From an uncultured Succinivibrio sp. (GTDB lineage Bacteria; Pseudomonadota; Gammaproteobacteria; Enterobacterales; Succinivibrionaceae): 48,328 bases of DNA. Location of the stretch: NCBI GenBank assembly GCA_934218695.1, contig CAKQDA010000014.1, positions 1 to 48,328 on the forward strand. Direction: 5' to 3'. Shown in pieces: positions 1 through 8,213 of the stretch; the first letter of the stretch is position 1; each line of letters begins with the position of its first letter. The notes beneath the pieces are model-generated. The model was not told where the DNA came from. It worked only from the letters and a program-made list of their open reading frames with translations, and searched no databases. A program made the translations under genes and the position numbers.

Positions 1-98
1 TTAGAAGTTATACTGTTGTCATATCCATCAGCAAATGTACCTGCGATAACATGGAACATACCTACATTATCAGTGAACCGAAGATCTCCCCTTTCCCT
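1..98 (-). other. Open reading frame running off the window edge, unrecognised
   Basis: On the minus strand an open frame runs from just after a TAG stop (99-101) to the window edge. It reads RERGDLRFTDNVGMFHVIAG and continues without a stop. The composition looks protein-like, but I see no well-placed ribosome site before its only ATG (57-59), and I do not recognise a family. It may be the start of a short gene or a remnant of a surface protein. It lies beyond the terminator of the autotransporter gene. Confidence 0.2.
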
Positions 99-120
99 CT
101 AAAAGCAAGATCACAAAAAT

Positions 121-151
121 AATAAAAGCCCCTGCTTTTTACGGCAGAGGC
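121..151 (-). terminator. Rho-independent terminator of the autotransporter gene
   Basis: An 8-bp stem pairs 128-135 with 144-151 around an 8-nt loop. The one non-Watson-Crick pair becomes G-U in minus-strand RNA, which supports that direction. A U-rich tail is encoded at 121-127. It sits 25 bases after the stop codon of the autotransporter. Confidence 0.8.
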
Positions 152-176
152 CTTATTCAGTTCAGGTTAGACCTGA

Positions 177-3100
177 CTAGAAGGTGTAACGTACACCTGC
201 GTTGAAACTGTGATCATCAACATTGTCAGAACCAGTGTAGTTGTAGCTGATGCCAAGTGACAGGCTGTCACCGTACATTGCATCAAGTCCTACATAGGTT
301 GAGTAGTTGATACCGTCATGCAGTTTTGTGTTGACGGAGGTTGACACACCGTCAAATACAGACCTTGTGTCTTTGTCCTTATCACCTGCTACAGGTATTA
401 CCTCTAAATCAACAGCAGGAACTACAGTCCAGTTGCCTGCAGCAATGCTCTTACTGAAGGAAACACCTACAGGGAAGGATACAAGTGAGGATGAACCGCC
501 CTCGTTATCCATTCTGTAAAGACCTGATACTGCAGAGTAGTCATCCACATCATAGCTAGTGTAGCGGATACCTGCATGAGGAGTGATATCGGCAAATGAG
601 GTACTGAAGGTGTAGCCACCCCTGATACCTGCTGTTAATACAGAAGTATCAATATCTGCTGTGAACTTGCCTAATGAATTGTAGGCTGTAGCATCATTTG
701 ATACCTTTGTATAACCGATGTCTGAGCTTACACGCAGTGCATCGTTAACATAAGCGCCATACAGACTTACTCCGTAGTAGTCAAAGTCGCCTGAGACATT
801 CTTAATGTTCTTTGAACTTGAGCTGCCGTTACCTACGCTTAGAGCTGCACCTAAGGTCCAGTTGTCTGCAAATGCAGCATCAAGACCTGCAACACCGCCA
901 CGCAGTGTGGTCTTCAGACCGTACTGAGAGATACCTGCATCAAGTGAACTTGAAGACTGACGTGAGAATACAGGCTGTACCCATACTGATACCCTGCTGC
1001 CGTCAACCTTAGCCTGTGAAGAGGTCTTTATACCAGAGGTCTTCAGTCTTGAGTCTATGGCTCTTACAGTGCTGTCTGATGCAAGTTTTGCATTTGCTGC
1101 AGAGCCTGAAAGTGCCCCCATTCTTGTCAGCTGATTTAAGGTGTCAGCAGTAGATGCACTGTTACCGCTGTTTACCAAATCGCCAAGGATTGTGCCATTA
1201 CGTACAGCAAGACCTGACTGAACAGCACTCTTTACAGACTGAGCTACAGTGTAGTCAGTTCCCTGAAGAGCTGATGCTGCCTTAGCTTCGTCATAGTCTA
1301 CAGTCAGTGTACCGTTGCCGTTGTTCTGTGCAGAGAACAGAGCTGAACCTAAATCATAGGTTCCAGTACCTGACACAGCAACATTCTCACCTGTAAATGC
1401 GGCTATCTTCTGACCGTTTGACAGAGAGTCTTTCTTAACTGCTACAGTTCCGTTGTTTACTACAGTACCGTTTGCAGCCTCAAAGCCTACACTTGCATCA
1501 TTATCAAGAACAAGTCTGCCGTTGTCTTCGATAACTACAGTGTTTGTAGCTGTTACAGGCAGTGAGGTTAATGAGCCGTCAACTCTGATTGAGCCATTGT
1601 CTGCAACCTTAATGCTCTTGCCTAAGTAAACAATGGCACCGGTGCCGGTCTCTGAAAGATTACGGGCTGCATAGGCCTTAGCAGTGTTAATGTCCATTGA
1701 AGAGCCAACTGCAATCAGAGAGTTCTGACCTGCAACTAATGCACCATCAAGAGTATCACCATTAGCACCTGACAGTCTGTCTACTGTTACTACAGAGGCA
1801 TCCTCATTCCAGGCAGGGTCAACAAACAGTGAGTGACCTGACATTGAGAGACTGCCTGTATCCAGGGATGCACCATCCAAGACTTTCAAGTCCTCCTTTA
1901 ATGAAAGGAACTTAAACTCCAGTGAGGTGTTCTTACCTGAAATCAGACCGCCTAATACTGACCTGTCTGCCTTAATGGAGATATTGTCGCCTACAGCCTT
2001 AAGTTCAGGTGTCTCAAGTATTTGTGAGATAAGTGATGAGGCCTTGTCAAAGGTTGCCTTTAATGCATACAGAGAATTGCTTACATTAAGTTCTGAACCA
2101 GGACCTACTGATACAGAGCCTACAGCAGCTTCTTCTGAACCTATCTTATCAACGGTTACAGAGCCTGACTTGTCAGCACCAATAAGAATATTACCGGCAC
2201 CTGGTTTTGATGCTCTGATGTCAGCGATGGCACCACTTCCGTTAAGACCTAAGTTTGCACCATTATCCATGGTTACACTACCTGCCTTACCGTCTGATGT
2301 GGATACAAATAAACCACCGTTGTTCTCAGCATTGTTCAATGCAAGATTGGCTGAGCCTAAGTTCAGATTGTTCTGACCTTTCTTCAATGAGGCACTGCCC
2401 CATGACAAATCACTTGAGGTTAAATCAGAAAGTGTCTTGTCAGAAGTATCAACATTGGCAACGGTCTTGTCCTCAACAGCTGAGGTACCGCCTGCACTGA
2501 TGGCATCATCAAAGCTTACGTTACCCTTGTCGTCAGCTGATGGCTCGTCTTTAATTGCCACATCAAGAATACCTGTGTCAGAGGTAAAGAGAATGCTGTG
2601 AAGTTTCTTTGCCTCATCTAAGGTTGTCTCACCGAAATCTACAAGACTTACCTTTGACAGAGCATCAGCATCAAAGGTCTTTTCAGCTACACCTTCTGCT
2701 GTTGTGGTCTTATCCTCTGATACTAGGGTTGCTGTCTTTGATTTTACCTGTGCGCCCTTTTCAATCTTTACTGAGCCTGCGGTATTGGTCTTTAGGACAC
2801 CGTTTGAGGTTAAATCAAGTACTGAATTCTCTCCTGACAGTAACAGCTTACCGTTTTCAATATTAAGTGTTGCGTCCTTAACAGAGAAAGTCTTGCCTAC
2901 AGTAAGTACTGAGTCCTTACCGATATGGGCATTTGCGGCGTCTGATACAGTCATATTTCCATTAACTGCAAGAGATGATTTGTCGGTTACTGCAACTTCA
3001 CTATTCTCTGAGGAGAAATCTCCACCAACTTCTACAGATGAACTGTTTTCAGCCTTTAGATTTGAGCTGTCAGTCAGAGTCAGAATATTATCAATACCAA

Positions 3101-4727
3101 GAGTTGAATTGCCAGTAACGAAAACTTCACTATTGGCTGAGGAGAAATTACCCAACACTCCTACAGATGAACTGTTTTCAGCCTTTAGATTTGAACTGTC
3201 AGTCAGTGTCAGAATATTACCGACACCAAGAGTTGAATTTCCAGTAACGAAAACTTCACTATTGGCTGAGGAGAAATCACCACCTACTATTACTGAAGAA
3301 TTGTTTTCGATGTTTGTACTAGCTCCAGCTTTCTGGGTAAGATTTCCATCAATTACTGCACTACCGGTTCCGCCTACACCTAACTGTGTAATATTGCCTG
3401 ACAGAGTTACATCTCCGAATACATGCAATGAAGCTTCAGAATTCCTGACCTGTACAGAACCACCGTCTGTAGCGGTAATATCACCTTTTACTGTTGAATC
3501 TGAAGCTGAATAAACACCAAATCTTGAGTTACTGTCTACGTTTACATTACCTTCAAACAGTGAACTTGAGGTTGATTCAAAGGAATCTTTTGCATGATAG
3601 GTATCATGATCGGTTGGAGACTGGCCATAGGTCTGGGTAAAGAGATGAGAATTGTCAGAAAGATTTACATCGCCCTTTACGACCATTGTTGAACCGGTGC
3701 CAATTGAACCATCTTCCTTTTCAGCAGAAATATACAGATCGTTGCGGAAATATTCCAGATCGTTGGAATTCTCATCATAGGATCCTTTCATATAATGACC
3801 TTTCATGTTCAGATCACCATTTACTGTTAAGGAAGATCCATCAATGACTTTGTTCCAGACATTAACATCTTCAGTGTTGTTAACTGTTAAATGTTTTCCT
3901 ACAGTTAATGAGGATTTCTGTCTTACCAGTAAATTCGAATTATCAATACTTACATTTTCTGCTACAGAAAGATTGGACAATACGTCTACTTTAAGATCAC
4001 TTTTACCGAAAACATCTACATTTCCTTTTATCTCACCGTCACCTGCATTGCCGATTTGAAATACCGAATTATCAGATGCTTTAACATTTCCTGCAACTGT
4101 CATTGAACCTCTTGAAGAGTAACTTTCAGCTGACAGAATATCTGTTGCACCAGAATTCAGAGTTCCTACAGCTCCTACAAATGCAGCTTTATCAAGGATT
4201 AGATCTTTTCCAAAACTGGAATTTTCTGTATTTACAACAATTCTTCCTGTCTGGTACTGGCCATATTGATCTTTAACAGAAAATAGATATTTTGATTTCA
4301 GATTTACATTGCCATCAACTTTCATATTCGCAGATTGTACATACGATACCATTCGATCTTTTGCGTCATCTGTCTGATTATCTACAGTAAAATCACCTTT
4401 TGCATAAATTTTTCCATAAAAGCCAGAATTTGCTTTTATAAGCACATCCTTATTGACTGTTAAAGTCTGATCATAAGGATCTGTTTTCAAACATTCATTT
4501 TCAATTGTTAGAGAGTCAAGAGGTTTGTCAGATGATATTGTTCCTGTTGGCTCCAAAGACATTGTTTCAGCATCGGAAGTTGCTGACACAGACATCAGAG
4601 AAGCCAGAAGAGCTGCTCCAACAACTTTTTTTGCTGAAGAGCTCTTGGTGCGAGATTTTGCAAGCTCACTTACCACGGTGTAACACTGCAAAGCACTGTT
4701 CCAGACAACTTTGTAAACTTTATTCAT
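177..4727 (-). CDS. Type Va autotransporter adhesin-like protein with ESPR signal
   Basis: A predicted surface-exposed autotransporter of 1516 residues. The open frame extends further upstream, but the start at 4727 is preferred: it has GGGAG nine bases upstream and begins MNKVYKVVWN, the extended signal peptide region (ESPR) typical of large type V proteins. A hydrophobic signal core follows (about residues 35-50, VVGAALLASLMSVSA). Residues about 55-1230 form a Ser/Asn/Asp/Val-rich passenger of short repeated strands, as expected for a beta-helix. Residues about 1243-1516 look like the 12-strand translocator barrel, beginning VSVWVQPVFSRQ and ending in aromatic YTF. Three near-copies of a 43-residue unit lie at about residues 480-580. 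No protease motif or RGD was seen, so adhesion is inferred. The gene is monocistronic and has its own terminator. Family assignment is firm; the ligand is unknown. Confidence 0.93.
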   Translation of the reverse strand: MNKVYKVVWNSALQCYTVVSELAKSRTKSSSAKKVVGAALLASLMSVSATSDAETMSLEPTGTISSDKPLDSLTIENECLKTDPYDQTLTVNKDVLIKANSGFYGKIYAKGDFTVDNQTDDAKDRMVSYVQSANMKVDGNVNLKSKYLFSVKDQYGQYQTGRIVVNTENSSFGKDLILDKAAFVGAVGTLNSGATDILSAESYSSRGSMTVAGNVKASDNSVFQIGNAGDGEIKGNVDVFGKSDLKVDVLSNLSVAENVSIDNSNLLVRQKSSLTVGKHLTVNNTEDVNVWNKVIDGSSLTVNGDLNMKGHYMKGSYDENSNDLEYFRNDLYISAEKEDGSIGTGSTMVVKGDVNLSDNSHLFTQTYGQSPTDHDTYHAKDSFESTSSSLFEGNVNVDSNSRFGVYSASDSTVKGDITATDGGSVQVRNSEASLHVFGDVTLSGNITQLGVGGTGSAVIDGNLTQKAGASTNIENNSSVIVGGDFSSANSEVFVTGNSTLGVGNILTLTDSSNLKAENSSSVGVLGNFSSANSEVFVTGNSTLGIDNILTLTDSSNLKAENSSSVEVGGDFSSENSEVAVTDKSSLAVNGNMTVSDAANAHIGKDSVLTVGKTFSVKDATLNIENGKLLLSGENSVLDLTSNGVLKTNTAGSVKIEKGAQVKSKTATLVSEDKTTTAEGVAEKTFDADALSKVSLVDFGETTLDEAKKLHSILFTSDTGILDVAIKDEPSADDKGNVSFDDAISAGGTSAVEDKTVANVDTSDKTLSDLTSSDLSWGSASLKKGQNNLNLGSANLALNNAENNGGLFVSTSDGKAGSVTMDNGANLGLNGSGAIADIRASKPGAGNILIGADKSGSVTVDKIGSEEAAVGSVSVGPGSELNVSNSLYALKATFDKASSLISQILETPELKAVGDNISIKADRSVLGGLISGKNTSLEFKFLSLKEDLKVLDGASLDTGSLSMSGHSLFVDPAWNEDASVVTVDRLSGANGDTLDGALVAGQNSLIAVGSSMDINTAKAYAARNLSETGTGAIVYLGKSIKVADNGSIRVDGSLTSLPVTATNTVVIEDNGRLVLDNDASVGFEAANGTVVNNGTVAVKKDSLSNGQKIAAFTGENVAVSGTGTYDLGSALFSAQNNGNGTLTVDYDEAKAASALQGTDYTVAQSVKSAVQSGLAVRNGTILGDLVNSGNSASTADTLNQLTRMGALSGSAANAKLASDSTVRAIDSRLKTSGIKTSSQAKVDGSRVSVWVQPVFSRQSSSSLDAGISQYGLKTTLRGGVAGLDAAFADNWTLGAALSVGNGSSSSKNIKNVSGDFDYYGVSLYGAYVNDALRVSSDIGYTKVSNDATAYNSLGKFTADIDTSVLTAGIRGGYTFSTSFADITPHAGIRYTSYDVDDYSAVSGLYRMDNEGGSSSLVSFPVGVSFSKSIAAGNWTVVPAVDLEVIPVAGDKDKDTRSVFDGVSTSVNTKLHDGINYSTYVGLDAMYGDSLSLGISYNYTGSDNVDDHSFNAGVRYTF
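2985..3289 (-). repeat. 129-bp tandem repeat inside the autotransporter passenger
   Basis: Two near-identical 129-bp units (3032-3160 and 3161-3289) are preceded by a diverged partial unit (about 2985-3031). Each encodes 43 residues containing the motifs LTLTDSSNLKAENSSSV and SSANSEVFVTGNSTLG. The two full units differ at only a few positions, which points to a recent duplication or gene conversion. Confidence 0.9.
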
Positions 4728-5102
4728 TAGTTCATACTCCCAAAGAGATTTTTTATATCGTGTTTTGATGTGCGTCAGAAAAATTATTGTCCTGAAAGTC
4801 CGATCTAACGCTATAAAGAAAAGTGAAATTTGTATAGAGAGAAAATACATTAAAATGGCATTAGAATCTCTCCTAACTACGTACACAGTCAACAAGTAAG
4901 ATTAAAGAATTTTGTTTTCTTATACTTCAAAGAAATAAATCCTTTGGTATTGCCATATAATTGAAATTTAAACTAAAGACTAACCTGCTATATTATAAAA
5001 AAAATACGCATTCATATTATCTCAGATATGTAATGGCAAAATTAAATTTATGTATCGAACTGTGAATTACTTCACCTCAAAATAAACACCTCAACTTTTG
5101 CA
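4728..5102. other. AT-rich intergenic stretch upstream of the autotransporter
   Basis: No convincing gene is seen. The open frame continuing from the autotransporter into this stretch lacks a ribosome site and protein-like composition. A TTGACT hexamer (minus strand, 4887-4892) and TATA-like boxes near 4755-4765 are possible promoter parts, but no pair has clean spacing. Confidence 0.4.
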
Positions 5103-5508
5103 TTAAAAAACAAACAGAATTTTCTCTGCGACGTGCCATCTTACGTGGTGGATGATAAAGAATGGATAAATTACATGAGTTGACCTGCCACAATGATTCT
5201 TTCTTACAGCTGCACATTGTGGATTGCAGCATTTCATTCTCTGCAGTGTGACTATCAGAGACATGCCACTTAAACTGGATAATTTCCTTGTGTGATAACC
5301 ACAGTGCACCAGTGGCTTCTGACAGTACGGGCATTTTACGTTAACTCCAGGTTTTAGCTCATACTGCAGGCGTATTTCTGTATCAGTCCGCACACTTTAA
5401 GTTAAATCTTTTAAAGACTCTGTTGGATAAAAGTCTTTTCCTGTTAAAATTATACCCATGGTGAGGAGAGCTGTAGTCAGGACCTTCGAGAATATCTTTA
5501 GACTGCAA
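5103..5508 (-). pseudogene. Decayed transposase remnant with zinc-finger-like N-terminus
   Basis: A strong ribosome site (GGAGG) precedes a TTG at 5508. The first reading frame gives LQSKDILEGPDYSSPHHGYN and soon stops at a TGA. An overlapping frame continues from about 5393 with CPYCQKPLVHCGYHTRKL, then CCNPQCAAV and STHVIYPFFI. The CPxC...CNxxC pattern followed by a YP-F-II stretch is how many insertion-sequence transposases with an N-terminal zinc ribbon begin. The frame is broken at least once near 5393 and ends at 5103, well short of a DDE catalytic domain. No terminal inverted repeats were found. I read it as an N-terminal relic of an insertion sequence; the exact IS family is uncertain. 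Confidence 0.6.
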
Positions 5509-5810
5509 CTCTCTTTCCTCCTGTCAAAACAGAACTCAGTCTTATATCTACAGTTTATCCTCAATGAACATAAAAAAACAGCTCATTCCCTGCAGAAGGT
5601 AAAAAATTAGGCTTATAAAAGCTGTTTTGCGAATGACTGGCTCATTCAGTCTGCGATCTTTTTGCATACAATCTTTTATCTTTATGCATCTGATCTGAAA
5701 AAGGTGAAAATTTCGGAGAAATTTAGATAGGTTTTGATGAAGGTTAGAAGATCTTGTGAAGGAAGATACAGGATCGAAAATTTGGATCTGTGCTACTGCC
5801 AAGCTCTCAT
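5509..5810. other. Gene-free stretch next to the transposase relic
   Basis: A minus-strand open frame (5548-5802) exists, but it has no ribosome site and an implausible composition, so it is not called. The stretch is probably degenerate mobile-element DNA or promoter DNA for the relic. Confidence 0.35.
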
Positions 5811-5858
5811 AAAAAAAGCACGGAGGTATTCTAACCTGTCCGTGCCTGCTTTTTTTAC
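5811..5858. terminator. Bidirectional rho-independent terminator
   Basis: GCACGGA (5818-5824) pairs with TCCGTGC (5839-5845). The stem is flanked by seven A on the left and seven T on the right, so it can work in both directions. It sits directly after the small membrane-peptide frame ending at 5872 on the minus strand. Confidence 0.8.
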
Positions 5859-5871
5859 AAATATTTTTAGC

Positions 5872-5991
5872 TTAATATAATGGAGTAAAAGCGCTGATTG
5901 CAAATGTTGCAATTGCTGATAGTACTGTAACAAAAATCAAAAAGGTGTTGGTCTTAGAAATCACTTCATTCCCTCCGGTAAATGCATTCAT
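5872..5991 (-). CDS. Putative small single-pass membrane peptide (30-39 residues)
   Basis: This frame is too short for routine gene calling. An ATG at 5991 gives 39 residues. An internal GTG at 5964 has GGAGGG six bases upstream, the best ribosome site here, and gives 30 residues: MISKTNTFLIFVTVLSAIAT then FAISAFTPLY. The middle 20 residues are a clear membrane span. A LacI-type operator-like palindrome lies about 60-90 bases upstream (6052-6063), and a bidirectional terminator follows at once. The gene thus has the shape of an independent small transcription unit between the sugar importer and the transposase relic. No family is recognised. Translation is an inference; the annotated extent is the longer form. 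Confidence 0.45.
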   Translation of the reverse strand: MNAFTGGNEVISKTNTFLIFVTVLSAIATFAISAFTPLY

Positions 5992-6051
5992 ATTTTTTCT
6001 TATGTCTGTAATTATTTTTATTAACTTCTGATTTTTAATGCGGTAAAGATT

Positions 6052-6063
6052 TTAAACGTTTAC
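6052..6063. promoter_or_regulatory. LacI/GalR-type operator-like palindrome
   Basis: TTAAACGTTTAC is a CG-centred near-palindrome. It differs by one base from the core of the perfect gal operator at 27149-27160. It lies upstream of the small membrane peptide on the minus strand, just before a plausible promoter (TTTACC, 17-bp spacer, TTAATA). Confidence 0.5.
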
Positions 6064-6070
6064 ATAAATA

Positions 6071-6112
6071 AAAAAATAAACAGGGACATAATCTGTGATA
6101 CAGCCCCTGTTT
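6071..6112 (-). terminator. Terminator of the ytfQ-ytfR-ytfT-yjfF operon
   Basis: AAACAGGG (6078-6085) pairs with CCCTGTTT (6105-6112). On the minus strand the stem is followed by an A/T-rich run with seven U. It begins 28 bases beyond the yjfF stop codon. Confidence 0.75.
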
Positions 6113-6139
6113 GCAAATTAATAAATGTGATCTCTGTTT

Positions 6140-7162
6140 CTATTTCTTTGGTGGCACAGAACCTTCTGCATTCATATTCATGAGCTTGCTCTTGTGTGCA
6201 TTTACCACAGCCTGCATGATAATGAACAGACACAGCAGTAAACCTACAACAATCTTAGTCCACCATGCTGACAGAGTACCCTGGAAAGAGATCAGAGTTA
6301 AGATAGTACCCTGAATCATTACACCTAATAGGGTTCCTGGCATGAAGCCCACACCACCCATTAACTGAGTACCACCGATAACAGATGAAGCAATAGCATC
6401 CATTTCCATACCTAAACCATGTAAGGTATAGCCAGATAGCATGATCCATGAGTATGTAATACCACCTAAGGCGGCACAGAAGCCTGAGATTACATAAACA
6501 CGAACTCGAATTGAATCTACCTTCAAGCCCATTAGTCTTGCTGACTGCTCATTACCACCGATTGCATATACACCACGACCAAATGAGGTATAGCGTAAGA
6601 TGATGGTTGCAATAACTACCATTACAAGAGCAATTAAAGCTCCTAATGATAAGAAGCAATCACCGATTGGCACTGAGAAGAATGCCAAATCAGAGTAGAA
6701 CTGATTGTCAATTGGCACACTGTCACGAGACAGAATAGCGGTTAAACCTCTGCAAAGGAACATAGTACCTAAGGTAACAATGAAAGGTTGCAGTCTGAAA
6801 TAAGTGATAAGTAAACCGTTAATTAGACCTACTGCAATACCAATGAAGAGGACTAAGAACATACATAAGTATGGGCTTAAAGAGGTGTCTCTCATCATTA
6901 CAGCAAGTGACATACAGGTAAGCGATACCACCGCACCGACTGACAGGTCGATACCACCAAAGCCAGAGATAATGGTGAAGGTAATACCTACAGTCACAAT
7001 GATAAGTGGAGCATTGTCAATGAAGAGGTTTAAAAACACCTGTGGTGAGAAGAAACCTTCAAAAGCAACAGAACCGATTCCGAACAGGATGATAAATAGA
7101 GCACCTGTTACATAGAAAGGAAAGTTCTGAGATGCAACCAGGTTTGAAATGAACCTACGCAT
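6140..7162 (-). CDS. yjfF: Sugar ABC transporter permease, YjfF type
   Basis: One of the two inner-membrane permease subunits of a YtfQRT-YjfF importer (340 residues, the usual length). It belongs to the RbsC-like BPD_transp_2 family: about ten hydrophobic spans, with GGIDLSVGAVVSL at about residues 68-80 and a conserved AIGGNEQSARLMGL loop near 192, which contacts the ATPase. The start at 7162 has GGAGG six bases upstream and overlaps the end of ytfT by eight bases, so translation is probably coupled. It is the last gene of the operon. In E. coli this system imports galactofuranose. Here the shared operator with an AraD-like gene raises L-arabinofuranose as an alternative substrate (inference). 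Confidence 0.9.
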   Translation of the reverse strand: MRRFISNLVASQNFPFYVTGALFIILFGIGSVAFEGFFSPQVFLNLFIDNAPLIIVTVGITFTIISGFGGIDLSVGAVVSLTCMSLAVMMRDTSLSPYLCMFLVLFIGIAVGLINGLLITYFRLQPFIVTLGTMFLCRGLTAILSRDSVPIDNQFYSDLAFFSVPIGDCFLSLGALIALVMVVIATIILRYTSFGRGVYAIGGNEQSARLMGLKVDSIRVRVYVISGFCAALGGITYSWIMLSGYTLHGLGMEMDAIASSVIGGTQLMGGVGFMPGTLLGVMIQGTILTLISFQGTLSAWWTKIVVGLLLCLFIIMQAVVNAHKSKLMNMNAEGSVPPKK

Positions 7163-8213
7163 TTGTTGCCTCCTTAGTATTTTCTGACTTCTTTAAGTGT
7201 TTAAACTTATAGTCACTGTACATCTGCTTAAACTTCTCTGACTGGAATACGATGATCAAAAGAATTACCACAGCCTTTACAGCAGGTAATCTGTCTGATG
7301 AAACACCGATTGCGTACATGGTTGTAGTTAAGGTCTGAATGGTAATAGCACCTATGATAGTACCGCCGATGTAGTATCTGCCACCAACCATTAAGGTACC
7401 ACCTAAGGTAACAGCCAAAATGGCATCCATTTCCATGTTCAAGCCGGCGTTATTAGCATCAGCAGCTCGAATTAGAGAACCTTCAATTAAGCCTGCAGTA
7501 CCTGCGCAGAAGCCTGAGAAGATATATACAGCAAATAACACAGCTGTTACTTTAATACCTGAGTAACGGGCAGCATTTGCGTTAATACCAACTGACTGAA
7601 TCATAAGACCTATAGAAGTTCTCTTGTCTAAGAAGATAACTAATAAAACCATAGCCAGAGCAATTAACATTGCTGTAGGTAACATTACACCAGGAATATT
7701 GCCACCGATGTAAGCAAATGGCTTGTAGTAAACGGTAATGATCTGACCGTCAGTCATTAACTGAGCAATACCGCGACCTGCTGTCATTAAAATCAAAGTT
7801 GCAACCATAGCCTGGATCTTGAACTTTGCAACTAAAGTTCCATTCCAGATACCGGCTACAACACCTACAAGGAGCGAACAGATAATTGCTACAAAGAAAG
7901 GATGATGCGGAATACCTGAAATATCACCACCTAAGAGCACACAGCAAGTAGCTGATGAGATGGCAACCACAGCACCTACAGAAATATCAATACCACCAGT
8001 TGCAATCACAAAAGTCATACCTAAAGCCAGGATGATAAGTGATGAAGCACGGTAGAGAATATCAATAGGACGACCGTAGAGGTTGCCGTTTTGCATAATT
8101 TCAATCTTAAAGAAATTATCTACAAACAGTGCATTAAATAAAAGCAACAAGGCAAGTGCGATTAAAGGCAATGCCAGTGAGCTTTTGGTAAATTTTTTAA
8201 CAAGATTTTCCAT
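7155..8213 (-). CDS. ytfT: Sugar ABC transporter permease, YtfT type
   Basis: The other permease subunit (352 residues), paralogous to YjfF and in the BPD_transp_2 family. The motifs GGIDISVGAVVAISSA (about residues 75-90) and SVGINANAARYSGIKV (about 200) are characteristic. The frame is open to 8264, but the start at 8213 is preferred: it has TGGAG with a six-base spacer, and its N-terminus MENLVKKFTKSS leads straight into the first span. It overlaps ytfR by 17 bases. It should form a heterodimeric channel with YjfF in the inner membrane, driven by YtfR and fed by periplasmic YtfQ. Confidence 0.9.
   Translation of the reverse strand: MENLVKKFTKSSLALPLIALALLLLFNALFVDNFFKIEIMQNGNLYGRPIDILYRASSLIILALGMTFVIATGGIDISVGAVVAISSATCCVLLGGDISGIPHHPFFVAIICSLLVGVVAGIWNGTLVAKFKIQAMVATLILMTAGRGIAQLMTDGQIITVYYKPFAYIGGNIPGVMLPTAMLIALAMVLLVIFLDKRTSIGLMIQSVGINANAARYSGIKVTAVLFAVYIFSGFCAGTAGLIEGSLIRAADANNAGLNMEMDAILAVTLGGTLMVGGRYYIGGTIIGAITIQTLTTTMYAIGVSSDRLPAVKAVVILLIIVFQSEKFKQMYSDYKFKHLKKSENTKEATNA

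Noticed and set aside
2704..3513. Long plus-strand open frame (269 codons) opposite the autotransporter
   Set aside because: It overlies the repetitive passenger in antisense; its repeated composition mirrors the 129-bp repeats, and it has no ribosome site.
5548..5802. Minus-strand frame of 84 codons
   Set aside because: No ribosome site, mixed composition, no recognisable family, and it lies in degenerate DNA beside the transposase relic.
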